The notes beneath the pieces were generated by a model. That model was given only the letters and a program-made list of their open reading frames with translations. It was not told the origin of the DNA and did not search any database. A stretch of DNA of 64,000 bases from Neobacillus novalis NBRC 102450. Its GTDB lineage: Bacteria; Bacillota; Bacilli; Bacillales; Cytobacillaceae. Position numbers and translations under genes: made by a program. Where the stretch lies: positions 248,001-312,000 of the forward strand of contig NZ_BCVP01000010.1 in assembly GCF_001591805.1 (NCBI RefSeq), in the 5' to 3' direction. This document shows, one piece after another, positions 8,792 through 17,790 of the stretch (position 1 is the first letter of the stretch; every line of letters begins with the position of its first letter).

Positions 8792-8908
8792 ATTCGCTGA
8801 TTGAATGGTGAAATTCGCTGATTGAATTGGGAGGTTCCCCATTGAGTGGTGAGATTCCTCGTTGAATGCAAAGATTCGCTCAATGAATGAGGAAATTCGC
8901 CCATTGAA
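8792..8908. repeat. Six-unit phased repeat array, period 20-21 bp
   Basis: Six degenerate copies of a 14-bp core (consensus ATTCGCTGATTGAA) begin at 8792, 8813, 8834, 8854, 8874 and 8895, giving spacings of 21, 21, 20, 20 and 21 bp. The array fills the space between the convergent ydcF-like and proS genes. A second array with the same first ten bases lies at 48859-48933. Confidence 0.75.
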
Positions 8909-8951
8909 CTATTTTTTGCCGCTAAACCTCTAGGCAAAGACCCTTTTTTTC

Positions 8952-8983
8952 GAAAAAAAGACCCTCCCGTATAGGAAGAGCCC
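8952..8983 (-). terminator. Terminator of proS
   Basis: Stem CTCTTCC/GGGAGGG (with G-U pairs) followed on the minus strand by seven T residues, about 15 bp after the proS stop. Confidence 0.6.
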
Positions 8984-8998
8984 CTCATTGAGCAATTT

Positions 8999-10429
8999 TT
9001 AGTACGCTTTTGCCCAATAAACCATCTGTTTCGCTTTTTTTCCACAGCAAACGCATGAATCTGATAGCTGTTCTTGTTCAAATGGGATACAACGTGATGT
9101 AGCCCCTGTTTCTTCTTTGATTTTTTCCTCACAGGCTAGTTCACCGCACCACATCGCTTTGATAAATCCAGGTTTCGCTTCAAGTGATTCCTGTAATTCA
9201 GGAAGGGTTAAAGCAGCCGTAGTTCTCTCTTCACGGTGATTCAGTGCCTTGTTATATAAATTGGATTGAATATCATCCAGCAGCTCAACAAGCTTTGTTT
9301 CTAACTCCGCTAAAGGAACAATTACCTTCTCTAACGTATCGCGTCTTACTAAAACAACTTGCTTATTTTCAATGTCTTTCGGACCCACTTCAAGACGAAC
9401 TGGAATCCCCTTCATTTCGTACTCATTGAATTTCCAGCCTGGCTTCTTATCACTTGCATCAATATTTACGCGAGCAACAGACGCAAGCGACTCTTTCAAA
9501 TCGTAGGCAAAATCGAGCACACCTTCTTTGTGCTGTGCAATTGGCACAATCATGACTTGCGTTGGTGCTGCTTTTGGTGGAATCACAAGTCCGCGGTCAT
9601 CGCCGTGTACCATGATCAAGGCGCCAATAATCCTTGTTGTGAAGCCCCATGATGTTTGGTGGACATATTGCAGTTTTCCTTCTTTATCCGTGTATTGAAT
9701 GTTAAATGCTTCGGCAAAGCCTGTGCCAAAATGATGCGAAGTTCCCGACTGCAAGGCTTTTCCGTCATGCATTAAGCTTTCAATCGTGAAAGTGGCTTTA
9801 GCACCGGCGAATTTTTCCTTCTCCGTCTTTTGTCCTTTTACAACTGGAATCGCAAGAACCGTTTCACAAAGCTCAGCATACACATTCAGCATCTTAATTG
9901 TTTCTTCCATCGCTTCCTCATCGGTCGCATGGGCTGTATGTCCTTCCTGCCATAAAAATTCTACCGTTCTTAAGAACGGTCGAGTTGTTTTTTCCCAGCG
10001 GACAACATTTGACCATTGGTTATATAGCTTTGGTAAATCTCTATGAGAATGAATGATTTTACTATAATGCTCACAGAACAGTACCTCTGATGTTGGGCGG
10101 ACAACTAACCGTTCCGCTAATGGTTCAGAGCCGCCATGCGTAACCCAAGCCACTTCAGGAGCAAAGCCTTCAACATGATCCTTCTCTTTTTGCAACAGGC
10201 TTTCAGGAATAAACAATGGCATATAGACATTTTCATGGCCTGTTTCTTTAATTCGACTGTCTAATTCATTTTTAATATTATCCCAAAGCGCATAACCATA
10301 TGGTCGAATAATCATCGAACCGCGCACGCTTGAATAGTCAATTAAATCTGCTTTCGTAACAACATCTGTATACCACTGGGCGAAATCCTCGTCCATACTC
10401 GTTACATCTTTTACAAATTCCTTTGCCAT
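8999..10429 (-). CDS. proS: Prolyl-tRNA synthetase, archaeal/eukaryote-like short type (ProS3)
   Basis: Class II aminoacyl-tRNA synthetase that charges tRNA-Pro. At 476 aa it lacks the editing insertion of the long bacterial ProS and is the archaeal-like form found in some Bacillaceae. Motif 2 is in [15 protein letters not shown], motif 3 is [13 protein letters not shown], and the C-terminus has the zinc-type domain with CGELACEE and CVCCGKKA, ending YWAKAY. ATG 10429 (MAKEFVKD) is preferred over a GTG three codons earlier that overlaps the Shine-Dalgarno. A T-box leader precedes it, so expression should rise when tRNA-Pro is uncharged. Confidence 0.95.
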   Translation of the reverse strand: MAKEFVKDVTSMDEDFAQWYTDVVTKADLIDYSSVRGSMIIRPYGYALWDNIKNELDSRIKETGHENVYMPLFIPESLLQKEKDHVEGFAPEVAWVTHGGSEPLAERLVVRPTSEVLFCEHYSKIIHSHRDLPKLYNQWSNVVRWEKTTRPFLRTVEFLWQEGHTAHATDEEAMEETIKMLNVYAELCETVLAIPVVKGQKTEKEKFAGAKATFTIESLMHDGKALQSGTSHHFGTGFAEAFNIQYTDKEGKLQYVHQTSWGFTTRIIGALIMVHGDDRGLVIPPKAAPTQVMIVPIAQHKEGVLDFAYDLKESLASVARVNIDASDKKPGWKFNEYEMKGIPVRLEVGPKDIENKQVVLVRRDTLEKVIVPLAELETKLVELLDDIQSNLYNKALNHREERTTAALTLPELQESLEAKPGFIKAMWCGELACEEKIKEETGATSRCIPFEQEQLSDSCVCCGKKAKQMVYWAKAY

Positions 10430-10455
10430 TTTTGACACCTCATTAAGTTTTTTAA

Positions 10456-10690
10456 ATACAAAAAGGCCCTGATCCTAAAAAGGGACCAAGGCCTGGCGGT
10501 ACCACCCTAAATTCATAAAGCAATTGCTTTATACTCTTTCCATGATAACGGAGTTTATCCGCTTGTATCTTCAAATTCATCCGATACAGAACTCGGAGGC
10601 AGGTTCAAATGACCGTCTTAAGAAACCTCGCACCAATGGTTTCCTCTCTAAGTAAGAACACTTCACTTTACTAATCCTCGTCATTGTTTC
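10456..10690 (-). promoter_or_regulatory. T-box leader of proS
   Basis: On the minus strand the T-box core AGGGTGGTACCGCC (10495-10508) is followed by a terminator hairpin (10461-10491, loop CTTTTTA, then a T-run). The 5' end carries the Stem I start GACGAGGATTAGTA. A CCT (Pro) triplet follows GAA at 10601-10603 in the presumed specifier loop; the codon assignment is by eye. Uncharged tRNA-Pro should stabilise the antiterminator. Confidence 0.9.
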
Positions 10691-10827
10691 AATAGTATTT
10701 TTTAAAAATTATATCTTTCCCGCACACAAATGTCAATTCTATCGTGGAATATTTTTCTTACTTTCACCTTTAAACTTCTATTTAAATGGGTTAAAATGCA
10801 GTTATTAGAATAAATGGGGTGATACGC

Positions 10828-10959
10828 ATGAACGATGACAAAGATGATCTTGACCTGGAGGAAGAAGAAAAGGAATTTTTGCTTGAATACATTCGCATGC
10901 AGAATGAAGCCCTGAAGCGTATTTATAAAAAGGCACTTGAAAACGAAAAAGAAAGTTAA
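10828..10959 (+). CDS. Small acidic hypothetical protein, 43 aa
   Basis: Short gene with GGGGTG seven bases before its ATG. The product begins MNDDKDDLDLEEEEKEF and turns into a basic amphipathic helix (EYIRMQNEALKRIYKKALENEKES), so it is highly charged and probably a single helix or coiled coil. It stands alone between the proS T-box and the cupredoxin gene. I do not recognise the family. Support is the ribosome site, the coherent charge pattern and a fitting start; there is no homology evidence. Confidence 0.5.
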   Translation: MNDDKDDLDLEEEEKEFLLEYIRMQNEALKRIYKKALENEKES

Positions 10960-11099
10960 ATCCTCGAATTCTAATCTCTATAGGCAAATTTCATAAAACG
11001 TTCATATTAGTCACCCAAAATACAAATTACAATCCGATATTTACATTTATAATACTCTTATGTTGTTTATTTCAAATGAAGCTTAAGAGGAGATTCCAA

Positions 11100-11996
11100 A
11101 TGACAATTTTTTCGATTATTTCAGCTGCAGTTGTTGCGATTGGTACCGGTTATTCTATTTTTATAATATACCGTCATAAAAATCAACTGATGAATACGCC
11201 AGGGGTTATGATTAGTATGGTTATTGCAGTGATAACCGGCCTGCTTACAGGCAGTATTATTGGAATTCTTTCTGGCGAGACCTTTCTAGTCGTTGGTGTC
11301 AGCATGATCATTGGCTTTATCATTGGTTTTTTAGCCGGTCACCCCGTTGGAATTTTGGCTATTCTCATGGGGTCAATTGCTGGTTTAATGGGAAGTATAA
11401 ATGGTGCTATACTCGGACTTTTCCTTCAGTTTATTAACCCAACCCTTTTATTAGGTATTTTATTAGGCTTTTATATTGTTATCATCGGCTTTGTAATTGT
11501 TTATATTAAGGTTGCTACAAATAACAAGTTTTCGATTGATACTCAGGAGCTTTCGCCATTTGCCATTTTAGGGGCAGGAGTTGTGCTTGTATCCTTGTTC
11601 CTATTCATGTATAGCAGTGATTTTGTGAAAATTCCAGGGAAAGATGAACCTGCTCAACCACAAGCACAACAAGCATCCAGCAATCTGGAGGTTCCAAAAT
11701 CGGAAGTGGATGTGACGAACGAAGGCACACCAAAAGTGAAAATGCTCGTAACGGAAAAAGGCTACACACCTAACGTAATTCGAGTGAAAAAAGGGGTGGC
11801 GGTTGAACTAAAAATTGAAAATCCACTCAAAAATAATAGCTGCTTATCTACCTTTATGATCCCGGATTTTAATATTAATAATATCAATCTTATAGAAGGT
11901 ACTACGAATTTAACATTCACACCAGACAAAACAGGAGAATTTACCTTCAGCTGTGGGATGAACATGTTTAAAGGAACTATCATTGTTGAACGGTAG
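11100..11996 (+). CDS. Polytopic membrane protein with C-terminal cupredoxin domain
   Basis: About 298 aa. The first 190 residues form some six glycine-rich transmembrane helices with repeated G-x-x-x-G patterns. A PAQPQAQQ linker follows, then a cupredoxin-like domain (about residues 205-298) in the extracytoplasmic space. The domain shows the closing copper motif FSCGMNMFKG and an upstream Cys in NNSCLSTF where a His is common, so a copper site is likely but with altered ligands. ATG 11100 has AAGAGGAGA upstream; an earlier ATG lacks a ribosome site. Monocistronic, convergent with the cadherin-like gene. A role in copper handling or quinol/electron chemistry is inference. Confidence 0.8.
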   Translation: MTIFSIISAAVVAIGTGYSIFIIYRHKNQLMNTPGVMISMVIAVITGLLTGSIIGILSGETFLVVGVSMIIGFIIGFLAGHPVGILAILMGSIAGLMGSINGAILGLFLQFINPTLLLGILLGFYIVIIGFVIVYIKVATNNKFSIDTQELSPFAILGAGVVLVSLFLFMYSSDFVKIPGKDEPAQPQAQQASSNLEVPKSEVDVTNEGTPKVKMLVTEKGYTPNVIRVKKGVAVELKIENPLKNNSCLSTFMIPDFNINNINLIEGTTNLTFTPDKTGEFTFSCGMNMFKGTIIVER

Positions 11997-12019
11997 CTTA
12001 TAATTCTTATAAGCTACCG
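11991..12019. terminator. 12-bp perfect inverted repeat between convergent genes
   Basis: CGGTAGCTTATA and its complement with a 5-nt loop; the cupredoxin stop TAG lies in the left arm. No U-tract on either side, so it is either a weak bidirectional terminator or an mRNA end-stabilising hairpin. Confidence 0.5.
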
Positions 12020-12031
12020 AACTTCAATTAC

Positions 12032-13168
12032 TTATTCATCTCTATCAAACACAAGTACATATGTTTTTCGATCACCATCATCATAGGTTACTACAATGGG
12101 AATAATCGTTTTCTTATCATCTTCTAATTGAATTGTTTTGCTGCTGTCACCATTAATCATGATTGTAGAAGCATTGTAGCTTGCGGTTGGGTTAATAGTG
12201 AGCGTTTTTACATCATTTGAAACTGCTACATGGTAGGTAAATTTATTTTTGCTAAAATCCTTTCCCCAGGTACCATTGGAAACTGTTAGAGAAGAAAGTG
12301 TTGCCTTACTTGTCTTTTGCTCCGTAGCTGCGTTTTGCTGCTGCCCAGTTGGCAGGAAAGAATTATCTCTGCTATTCTGCGATGAATTGTTATTCGGTAA
12401 AAAATTATTATTCTTTGATGAATTGTTATTCTGTGATGAATTATTGGGTGTCGAACTTGTATCTGCAGCTTTGGTAACATGTAATGTATAAGTTCTCTTA
12501 TCACCATTTTCTGCTGTAACGACAATAATTATGTCTGTTTTTCCATCCGGGAGTTTTACGGAAACACCTGCCCCCTTTACTAAAGTTCCATTCACTGCGA
12601 TGGTTGCTGTCTTATCAATTGCCGTGGGGGTAATCATGATGGCATTAACATCGTTTGTTACTTGAACAGTATAATCAGTTATTGCAGAAGAAAATGCCGG
12701 CGAGAGTGCCCCCGCAGATAGTGTAATAGTTTGCAATAGATTATTTGCACTTTGTTTTCTTGTAATTGTTAAGGTATAAGTATTTGCTGTTTGGCTGCCA
12801 TCACTCACCGTGATTAGAAAGGTATTTATTCCGGTTTGCAGCGAAAAAGTTTCTTCTTTTCCACTAGTTACTGTTTGGCCATTAATGAAAATGGACGATG
12901 CTGGATTACTACCTTCTACAAGTAACTTAAACGTTTGAACATCATTTTCAACGGTCGCTGAATATTCCTTTACATCTGACGAAAAGGGCTGGTCCAACTT
13001 AATCCCGGTAATTTCTAAGTTAGCAAGAGTGTTAGTCCTTGGGTTTTCCTGATTTACATTGGAATTACCTTCAGCATATGCCGTTGAAATGTATGATCCA
13101 GAAACCATCCCGAGCATGGATACAGCTAGTAATAGATTTATTGCCTTTTTTTGCACCTTACTTTTCAT
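12032..13168 (-). CDS. Secreted protein with three cadherin-like beta-sandwich domains
   Basis: 378 aa with a Sec signal peptide (MKSKVQKKAINLLLAVSML ... AYAEG). Three copies of the cadherin-like beta-sandwich (PF12733 type) lie at about residues 48-140, 142-235 and 290-375. Each shows the L-x-x-L...PFSS/FS...Y...V hallmark and ends with a YTLTITR-like strand. An Asn/Ser-rich low-complexity linker (about 238-275, repeated NNNSS) separates domains 2 and 3. No LPXTG, so it is released or held non-covalently. A TTAAG direct repeat lies upstream, shared with the exporter and PepSY genes, which puts it in the probable regulon of the adjacent two-component system. Ligand unknown. Confidence 0.85.
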   Translation of the reverse strand: MKSKVQKKAINLLLAVSMLGMVSGSYISTAYAEGNSNVNQENPRTNTLANLEITGIKLDQPFSSDVKEYSATVENDVQTFKLLVEGSNPASSIFINGQTVTSGKEETFSLQTGINTFLITVSDGSQTANTYTLTITRKQSANNLLQTITLSAGALSPAFSSAITDYTVQVTNDVNAIMITPTAIDKTATIAVNGTLVKGAGVSVKLPDGKTDIIIVVTAENGDKRTYTLHVTKAADTSSTPNNSSQNNNSSKNNNFLPNNNSSQNSRDNSFLPTGQQQNAATEQKTSKATLSSLTVSNGTWGKDFSKNKFTYHVAVSNDVKTLTINPTASYNASTIMINGDSSKTIQLEDDKKTIIPIVVTYDDGDRKTYVLVFDRDE

Positions 13169-13218
13169 TACTGTGCCTCCTCTATACTATCATTTTGAAA
13201 TTTGGACTAACTTTATCA

Positions 13219-13241
13219 CTTAATGCTTAAGTTTAGCTTAA
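13219..13241 (-). promoter_or_regulatory. TTAAG direct repeats upstream of cadherin-like gene
   Basis: On the minus strand TTAAG occurs at 13241-13237 and 13230-13226 (11-bp period) with a third copy at 13223-13219. The same arrangement stands before the PepSY-TM and MacA-like genes. Probable response regulator site. Confidence 0.55.
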
Positions 13242-13258
13242 TTTTCATAGGCTTTTGA

Positions 13259-13801
13259 TTAAGTAAGGTCGATGTTATCTTCATGGTGTTTCTTCCTCTT
13301 TCGCTCGGCACCAAGAACTTTAAACGATAAATAAATACCTGTTCCCGTTAGGAACATCATTGCAAGGGCAACGAGGTCTAATAGCCACTTAATGTTTGTA
13401 TTGCCAATTCTTCCTTCATGAAGGCCGCGGATGATGCTAAGGGCAGAACCTTGTCCCATTCCTTCTCTTCTAAATCCTGCAGCAAAATTTCCATTTCCGT
13501 CCAATCCACGACGTCCTTGGAATTGACCATTTCCATTTGTTCCTCTTTGCCACTGTGATTGTCCTTGATCAGGAGCTTGTCCATCTGGTTGACCATTACT
13601 TTCATCAAAATTATCTTGCCTTCCTTGAAGAACTTGCCCTTGTCTAAATTGACCCGGCTGGAAATTCCCTCCCACCATTACTGGCTGTGATTGTCCGATT
13701 AACCATGGTTCATTCATTAATAACCCACTAAGTGCTTCGATAAAAATGAACACTGAAGCAATTAAGCCGATCCATAAATGGGCTCTTCTCGTCTTTTTCA
13801 T
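13259..13801 (-). CDS. PepSY-TM-like membrane protein with Gln/Gly-rich loop
   Basis: 180 aa. The ends match the PepSY-associated transmembrane fold: RRAHLWIGLIASVFIFIEALSG forms helix 1, and LHEGRIG followed by WLLDLVALAMMFLTGTGIYL forms helix 2. Between them sits a loop of about 75 residues very rich in Gly, Gln, Asn and Arg (for example GQPDGQAPDQGQSQWQRG). The loop should face outside. It lies downstream of the histidine kinase gene but after a terminator, with its own TTAAG direct-repeat promoter. Possible role as accessory sensor or in metal/redox handling; this is inference. Confidence 0.78.
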   Translation of the reverse strand: MKKTRRAHLWIGLIASVFIFIEALSGLLMNEPWLIGQSQPVMVGGNFQPGQFRQGQVLQGRQDNFDESNGQPDGQAPDQGQSQWQRGTNGNGQFQGRRGLDGNGNFAAGFRREGMGQGSALSIIRGLHEGRIGNTNIKWLLDLVALAMMFLTGTGIYLSFKVLGAERKRKKHHEDNIDLT

Positions 13802-13879
13802 TACAGTAATCTCCCTTCAAATCAACATACTGCACGAAATGTGCTTGCACTATTGCTATACATATTATGAAGGGAAATC

Positions 13880-13895
13880 CTTAAGTTTTTCTTAA
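13880..13895 (-). promoter_or_regulatory. TTAAG-N6-TTAAG site upstream of PepSY-TM-like gene
   Basis: Minus-strand TTAAG at 13895-13891 and 13884-13880, 11-bp period, spacer AAAAAC. A -10-like CATAAT begins 11 bp downstream (13869-13864), the same distance as in the macA-like promoter. Confidence 0.6.
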
Positions 13896-13898
13896 CAA

Positions 13899-13932
13899 GA
13901 AAAGCCCAAAATTTAAGTTTTTTGGGCTTTTG
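13899..13932 (-). terminator. Terminator at the end of the histidine kinase gene
   Basis: AAAAGCCCAAAA pairs with TTTTGGGCTTTT; the hairpin begins inside the last codons of the kinase gene and is followed by a short T-rich stretch. Confidence 0.75.
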
Positions 13933-15169
13933 GAAAAATTATTTCTATGGTTGTCCCCTTATTAAGGGTGCTGGTAACCTTTGTTTTTCCATGATGCTTT
14001 TCAATAATCCATTTGGCAATTGACAAACCTAGCCCCGTCCCTTCAATAGCCATCCGTGCCTTATCACTTTGAAAAAAGCGGTCAAAGATTTTCGAAATAT
14101 CAGTTTCGGGGATACCAATCCCGTTATCTTTCACTTGAAAGAAAATCGAAGAGTGGCTTTGTGTGCACGAAAGAAGAATCTCACCGCCTTCATTTGTATA
14201 CTTCATTGCGTTGTCCAATAAAATAACTATTAGCTGGTGAATTCTCTCTTTATCCGCAAAAAAATGAACGGGTTCAGCTACTTCAAGTCGAAGAAACTTT
14301 TCTTGATAAATAGCAATTTCTTCATATTGTTGGATGATTTCCTTTAAAAGCTCATTAAGTTGGAAGTCTGACTTTTTCATTTCAATTTGATCAGAATCTG
14401 ATCTGGCAAGTGTCAGTAAATTCGTCACCAGTTTAGACAAACGCCTTGATTCATTGGAAATCGTCGAAACATCGAGAATTTTTTCTTGTATTGTCGCTCC
14501 AGGTGAACGAAATAGTAAATCTGTTTTTGCTTGAATGACGGCTAACGGTGTTCTTAACTCATGTGAGGCATCGGAAACAAACTCCTGCTGCTTCTGCCAC
14601 GCGTTTGTAATCGGAACCAAAGCCCTTCCCGCTAAGAAGTAACCAAATGCAATTGCACAAATCACCCCCACACCACAACCTACTAGGATGATTAACAATA
14701 GCCTGTCTAATAAATCTTTTTCTGAATTGACATTGCGAATATATTGTACGGTTACTTTTCCAACTTTGGGAGCTTCAATTTGAAAAGCAATATATCTAAA
14801 AGAAAAGTCTCCCACTTTAACATCCTGCACCTTGTTCAGATTCTTCGGTTGAATGAACTTTTCATTGTCCTTAAATAATTCGAAATCCCGGTTCAGCTCT
14901 GCTAAAAGCTGCTTGTCTTCATTCCAAAATAGTGTCATGATTCTTGGATCTCTCCGGATTATCCTTGGTCCCGGACCTCCTCCAATGATCACTTGCCTCG
15001 GCTGCGATTGGTTTATAAAAATATCAACTGATTCACGCAATGATTTGTCAACATCCTTATAGAGTCTACTTTCTGTATAAAAATAAATAATGGCTCCGAG
15101 AATGCTAATTAAAAAGATAAAAACCAAGGAGTTTAACAAGGTTAGTCTTATATGTGTTTGGCGAAACAT
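13913..15169 (-). CDS. Sensor histidine kinase
   Basis: 418 aa, membrane bound. Helix 1 (about residues 9-30) and helix 2 (about 156-180) flank an external sensor region of about 125 residues that includes the Gly/Pro/Arg-rich VIIGGGPGPRIIRRDPRI. Then HisKA with the phosphoacceptor in SDASHELRTPLA (His about 203) and HATPase_c with N box LLDNAMKYT, DNGIGIPE and GTGLGLSIAKWIIEKH. It lies 8 nt after the response regulator gene, as one operon. The signal is unknown; neighbouring exporter and envelope genes suggest envelope stress or a toxic ligand. Confidence 0.93.
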   Translation of the reverse strand: MFRQTHIRLTLLNSLVFIFLISILGAIIYFYTESRLYKDVDKSLRESVDIFINQSQPRQVIIGGGPGPRIIRRDPRIMTLFWNEDKQLLAELNRDFELFKDNEKFIQPKNLNKVQDVKVGDFSFRYIAFQIEAPKVGKVTVQYIRNVNSEKDLLDRLLLIILVGCGVGVICAIAFGYFLAGRALVPITNAWQKQQEFVSDASHELRTPLAVIQAKTDLLFRSPGATIQEKILDVSTISNESRRLSKLVTNLLTLARSDSDQIEMKKSDFQLNELLKEIIQQYEEIAIYQEKFLRLEVAEPVHFFADKERIHQLIVILLDNAMKYTNEGGEILLSCTQSHSSIFFQVKDNGIGIPETDISKIFDRFFQSDKARMAIEGTGLGLSIAKWIIEKHHGKTKVTSTLNKGTTIEIIFPKAQKT

Positions 15170-15177
15170 TTTAGCTC

Positions 15178-15849
15178 CTATTCTTCGTTTAGCATATAGC
15201 CGACGCCACGAATCGTTTTAATATCAGTATGATAACCAAATGGTTCTAATTTTTTGCGGAGATGGTGCATGAACACTTCAACAATAGCAATTGTCGTATC
15301 GGAATCAAAGCCCCAAACACGGTCATAGATTTGCTCTTTTGTTAAAATTGCCCCTTTGTTTTGAATTAGATATTCTAATAGCACATATTGCTTAGACGTT
15401 AATTTAACTGGCTTGCGATTAACATGGATGTCTCGCTCTTTGCCCAACAGCTCTATACCTCGATATTGAATCGTTTGATTTGTCGTTAAGCTGCCGCTCC
15501 GCCTTAATAACGCACGGATTCTAGCCTTTAATTCCGCGGTCTGAAACGGCTTAACTAAATAATCATCACCGCCGCTATCCAAGCCCTTTACCCGATCCTC
15601 TAGAGAATCCCTTGCCGTTAAGAAGAGAACTGGTATTTTTAACCCTCCTTCCCGAATCGTTTGGAGGACCTCAAAACCATCAATTTCCGGAATCATCACA
15701 TCTAAAACAATGGCATCATGAATATTTTGCATCGCCAAAAATAAAGCATCTTCCCCATTCGATGCTTGGTCTACTTCAAATTCGTCTGATAAAAGCTGTA
15801 CGATTGACTCCAGTAACAAAAGGTTATCTTCCACCACTAATAAACGCAT
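15178..15849 (-). CDS. OmpR/PhoB-family response regulator
   Basis: 223 aa. The receiver domain (1-115) has the acidic pair VVEDN, the phosphoacceptor Asp in DAIVLDVMIPEIDG and the Lys in DYLVKPF. The C-terminal winged helix (about 125-222) ends RGVGYMLNEE. Proteins of this family bind tandem direct repeats with 11-bp spacing, which fits the TTAAG-N6-TTAAG sites found upstream of three nearby genes. A GAGGAG ribosome site precedes ATG 15849. The gene follows the MacB-like permease after 86 nt containing a hairpin (AGCGGAC/GTCCGCT) and a TATAATA sequence. Confidence 0.94.
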   Translation of the reverse strand: MRLLVVEDNLLLLESIVQLLSDEFEVDQASNGEDALFLAMQNIHDAIVLDVMIPEIDGFEVLQTIREGGLKIPVLFLTARDSLEDRVKGLDSGGDDYLVKPFQTAELKARIRALLRRSGSLTTNQTIQYRGIELLGKERDIHVNRKPVKLTSKQYVLLEYLIQNKGAILTKEQIYDRVWGFDSDTTIAIVEVFMHHLRKKLEPFGYHTDIKTIRGVGYMLNEE

Positions 15850-15935
15850 CTTTTCCGCTCCTCAAAAATACTACTCTTATTATATAACAATCAAGCGGAC
15901 GCAACATATGTGTGTCCGCTTTTTACCTTTTACCA

Positions 15936-17102
15936 TTATTCATAACGAAGTGCTTGAATTGGATTTAATTTGGATGCTTTATTTGCAGGAAATACGCCAA
16001 ATATTACTCCAACTGCCAATGAAAATAAGAAAGATGATAATATAACTGTCGATGTGAACGATACAGTCAAGCTTAAAAGGGATGATAATATTTCCCCCAA
16101 TCCTATTCCCGCTAATATCCCAATGATGCCGCCAACCCCGCTTAAAACCACAGCTTCGATCAGGAATTGGAGAAGAACATCCCGTCTTTTCGCCCCAATC
16201 GCTTTACGAATCCCAATTTCCTTTGTTCGTTCCGATACCGATACGAGCATGATATTCATGATTCCGATTCCCCCAACTAACAAAGAAATACTAGCAATAC
16301 CACCTAACATCATTGTCATTGTATTGCTGACAGAGCTCATCGTATCCATTAGATCCTTCTGGTTCATCACACTATAGGAATCGCTCTTGCTAGGAAAAAA
16401 GGAAGCCATTTTTATTTCAACTTCATTCATGACAAAATCCATTTGATTTTCACTTTTTCCTTGTAAAAAAACCTGATTGATCGTCGTACTTTTTACTAAG
16501 CGCTGTCCTGTACTTAACGGTACAATCACGACATTGTCGCCACTTTGACCCAAGGAGCTTCCCTTTGAGGCCAAAACGCCAACAACCTTGAAGGACGTCC
16601 CTTCTATTTGAAGATATTGACCAACTGGGTTTTCCATTCCAAAAAATGTGGCAGCTGTATCTGCCCCAATGACGGCAATCTTCTGCCGATATTCTATATC
16701 CAAATCGGTAATGAATCGGCCTTGACTAACCAATACATCCCGAACAGTGGAATAGGCGGCATTGGTTCCGGTTAAGGAAACCTGTGAAGCCGTTCTATCC
16801 TTTTTCACATTTACACGCCCCTGTATGACAGGTGCTACCGCTTTAACCCCGTTTAATTTACTTAACTCATCAATTTTTCCATCTGATAAGGCAACATCTG
16901 TTCCAAAGGTATTAATGGTTAATAAATTTGTGCCTAATTGGTTAATTTGGCTTGTAACATTTTGCGCGGACCCTTCCGCAATTGATACGAGAATAATAAC
17001 CGAGGAAACCCCAATAATCATCCCTAGCATCGTTAATGCCGATCTTAGCTTATTCCCCATAATACTACGGAGTGCCATTTTAATAGATTGCAAAATTCCC
17101 AA
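15936..17102 (-). CDS. MacB-type ABC transporter permease (FtsX-like)
   Basis: About 388 aa. One N-terminal helix after NKLRSALTMLGMIIGV, a large extracytoplasmic MacB periplasmic-core domain, then three C-terminal helices with the FtsX motif VSERTKEIGIRKAIGAKRRD. Ends NPIQALRYE, typical of MacB/YknZ permeases. TTG 17102 is chosen: it has GGGGGAG six bases upstream and gives a 23-nt overlap with the ATPase gene. Works with the ATPase and membrane fusion protein genes upstream as a mechanotransmission-type exporter for peptides, toxins or antibiotics. Confidence 0.9.
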   Translation of the reverse strand: MGILQSIKMALRSIMGNKLRSALTMLGMIIGVSSVIILVSIAEGSAQNVTSQINQLGTNLLTINTFGTDVALSDGKIDELSKLNGVKAVAPVIQGRVNVKKDRTASQVSLTGTNAAYSTVRDVLVSQGRFITDLDIEYRQKIAVIGADTAATFFGMENPVGQYLQIEGTSFKVVGVLASKGSSLGQSGDNVVIVPLSTGQRLVKSTTINQVFLQGKSENQMDFVMNEVEIKMASFFPSKSDSYSVMNQKDLMDTMSSVSNTMTMMLGGIASISLLVGGIGIMNIMLVSVSERTKEIGIRKAIGAKRRDVLLQFLIEAVVLSGVGGIIGILAGIGLGEILSSLLSLTVSFTSTVILSSFLFSLAVGVIFGVFPANKASKLNPIQALRYE

Positions 17103-17790
17103 ATAGTTCTCCCCCGTTCTCTTGCAGCTGCCCATCTTGTATACTGACCATTCTATTTGCTTGTTTGGCAATCATTAAATCATGGGTTATTAAAATAATC
17201 GTATGGCCTAGTTCGTTTAATTCCTTCATTAAGAATAAAATTTCCTGACTGGTTTTGCTGTCTAGGGCACCTGTCGGTTCATCAGCAAGGAGTATCGATG
17301 GATTGCCGGCAAGTGCTCTAGCAATAGCAACCCGCTGTTGCTGGCCCCCCGACAGCTGGGTTGGCAAATTTCGTGCACGCTCTTTCAAGCCAACTTTATC
17401 CAGACTCTCTATGGATCTTTCACGTCGTTCTTTTGTAGGTATACCTGCATATAACAAGGGCAGTTCTACATTCTCAAGTGCTGATAATTTTGTTAACAGA
17501 TTAAAGTTTTGAAAGATAAAGCCGATTTTTTGATTGCGGATGACTGCTAACTGATTATCATTCATTTTCCCAATATCTTTACCATCTAGTAAATAGGTTC
17601 CGGATTGTGGCCTGTCCAAACAGCCAATCATATTCATTAAGGTCGACTTCCCTGAACCTGACGGACCAATGATCGCTAAAAAATCACCGCTTTCAATTTC
17701 AATGGATACATTATTTAAGGCATGGATGGTTTCACCGCCAAGCTTATATGATTTCATGAGATTCCTTATTTGAATAATCGGTTTACCCAT
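17080..17790 (-). CDS. MacB/LolD-type ABC transporter ATP-binding protein
   Basis: 236 aa. Walker [11 protein letters not shown]-loop FIFQNFNLL, signature [15 protein letters not shown], Walker [13 protein letters not shown] and H-loop LITHD are all intact. The subfamily pairs with FtsX-like permeases. Its ATG overlaps the stop of the membrane fusion protein gene (TAATG), implying translational coupling. Part of the macA-macB-like operon controlled from the TTAAG promoter at 18813-18829. Confidence 0.94.
   Translation of the reverse strand: MGKPIIQIRNLMKSYKLGGETIHALNNVSIEIESGDFLAIIGPSGSGKSTLMNMIGCLDRPQSGTYLLDGKDIGKMNDNQLAVIRNQKIGFIFQNFNLLTKLSALENVELPLLYAGIPTKERRERSIESLDKVGLKERARNLPTQLSGGQQQRVAIARALAGNPSILLADEPTGALDSKTSQEILFLMKELNELGHTIILITHDLMIAKQANRMVSIQDGQLQENGGELFGNFAIY

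Noticed and set aside
8792-8908. Phased repeats read as a CRISPR array
   Set aside because: Units are 20-21 bp in total with no constant repeat plus unique spacer pattern, cores are degenerate, and no cas gene is present.
8755-9132. Minus-strand open frame of about 125 aa rich in Ser/Phe across the repeat array
   Set aside because: It runs through the proS 3' end, its terminator and the phased repeats; no ribosome site and the composition reflects the repeats.
12249-12491. Plus-strand frame opposite the Asn-rich linker of the cadherin-like gene
   Set aside because: It is the complement of the AAT/AAC-rich repeats and has no ribosome site.
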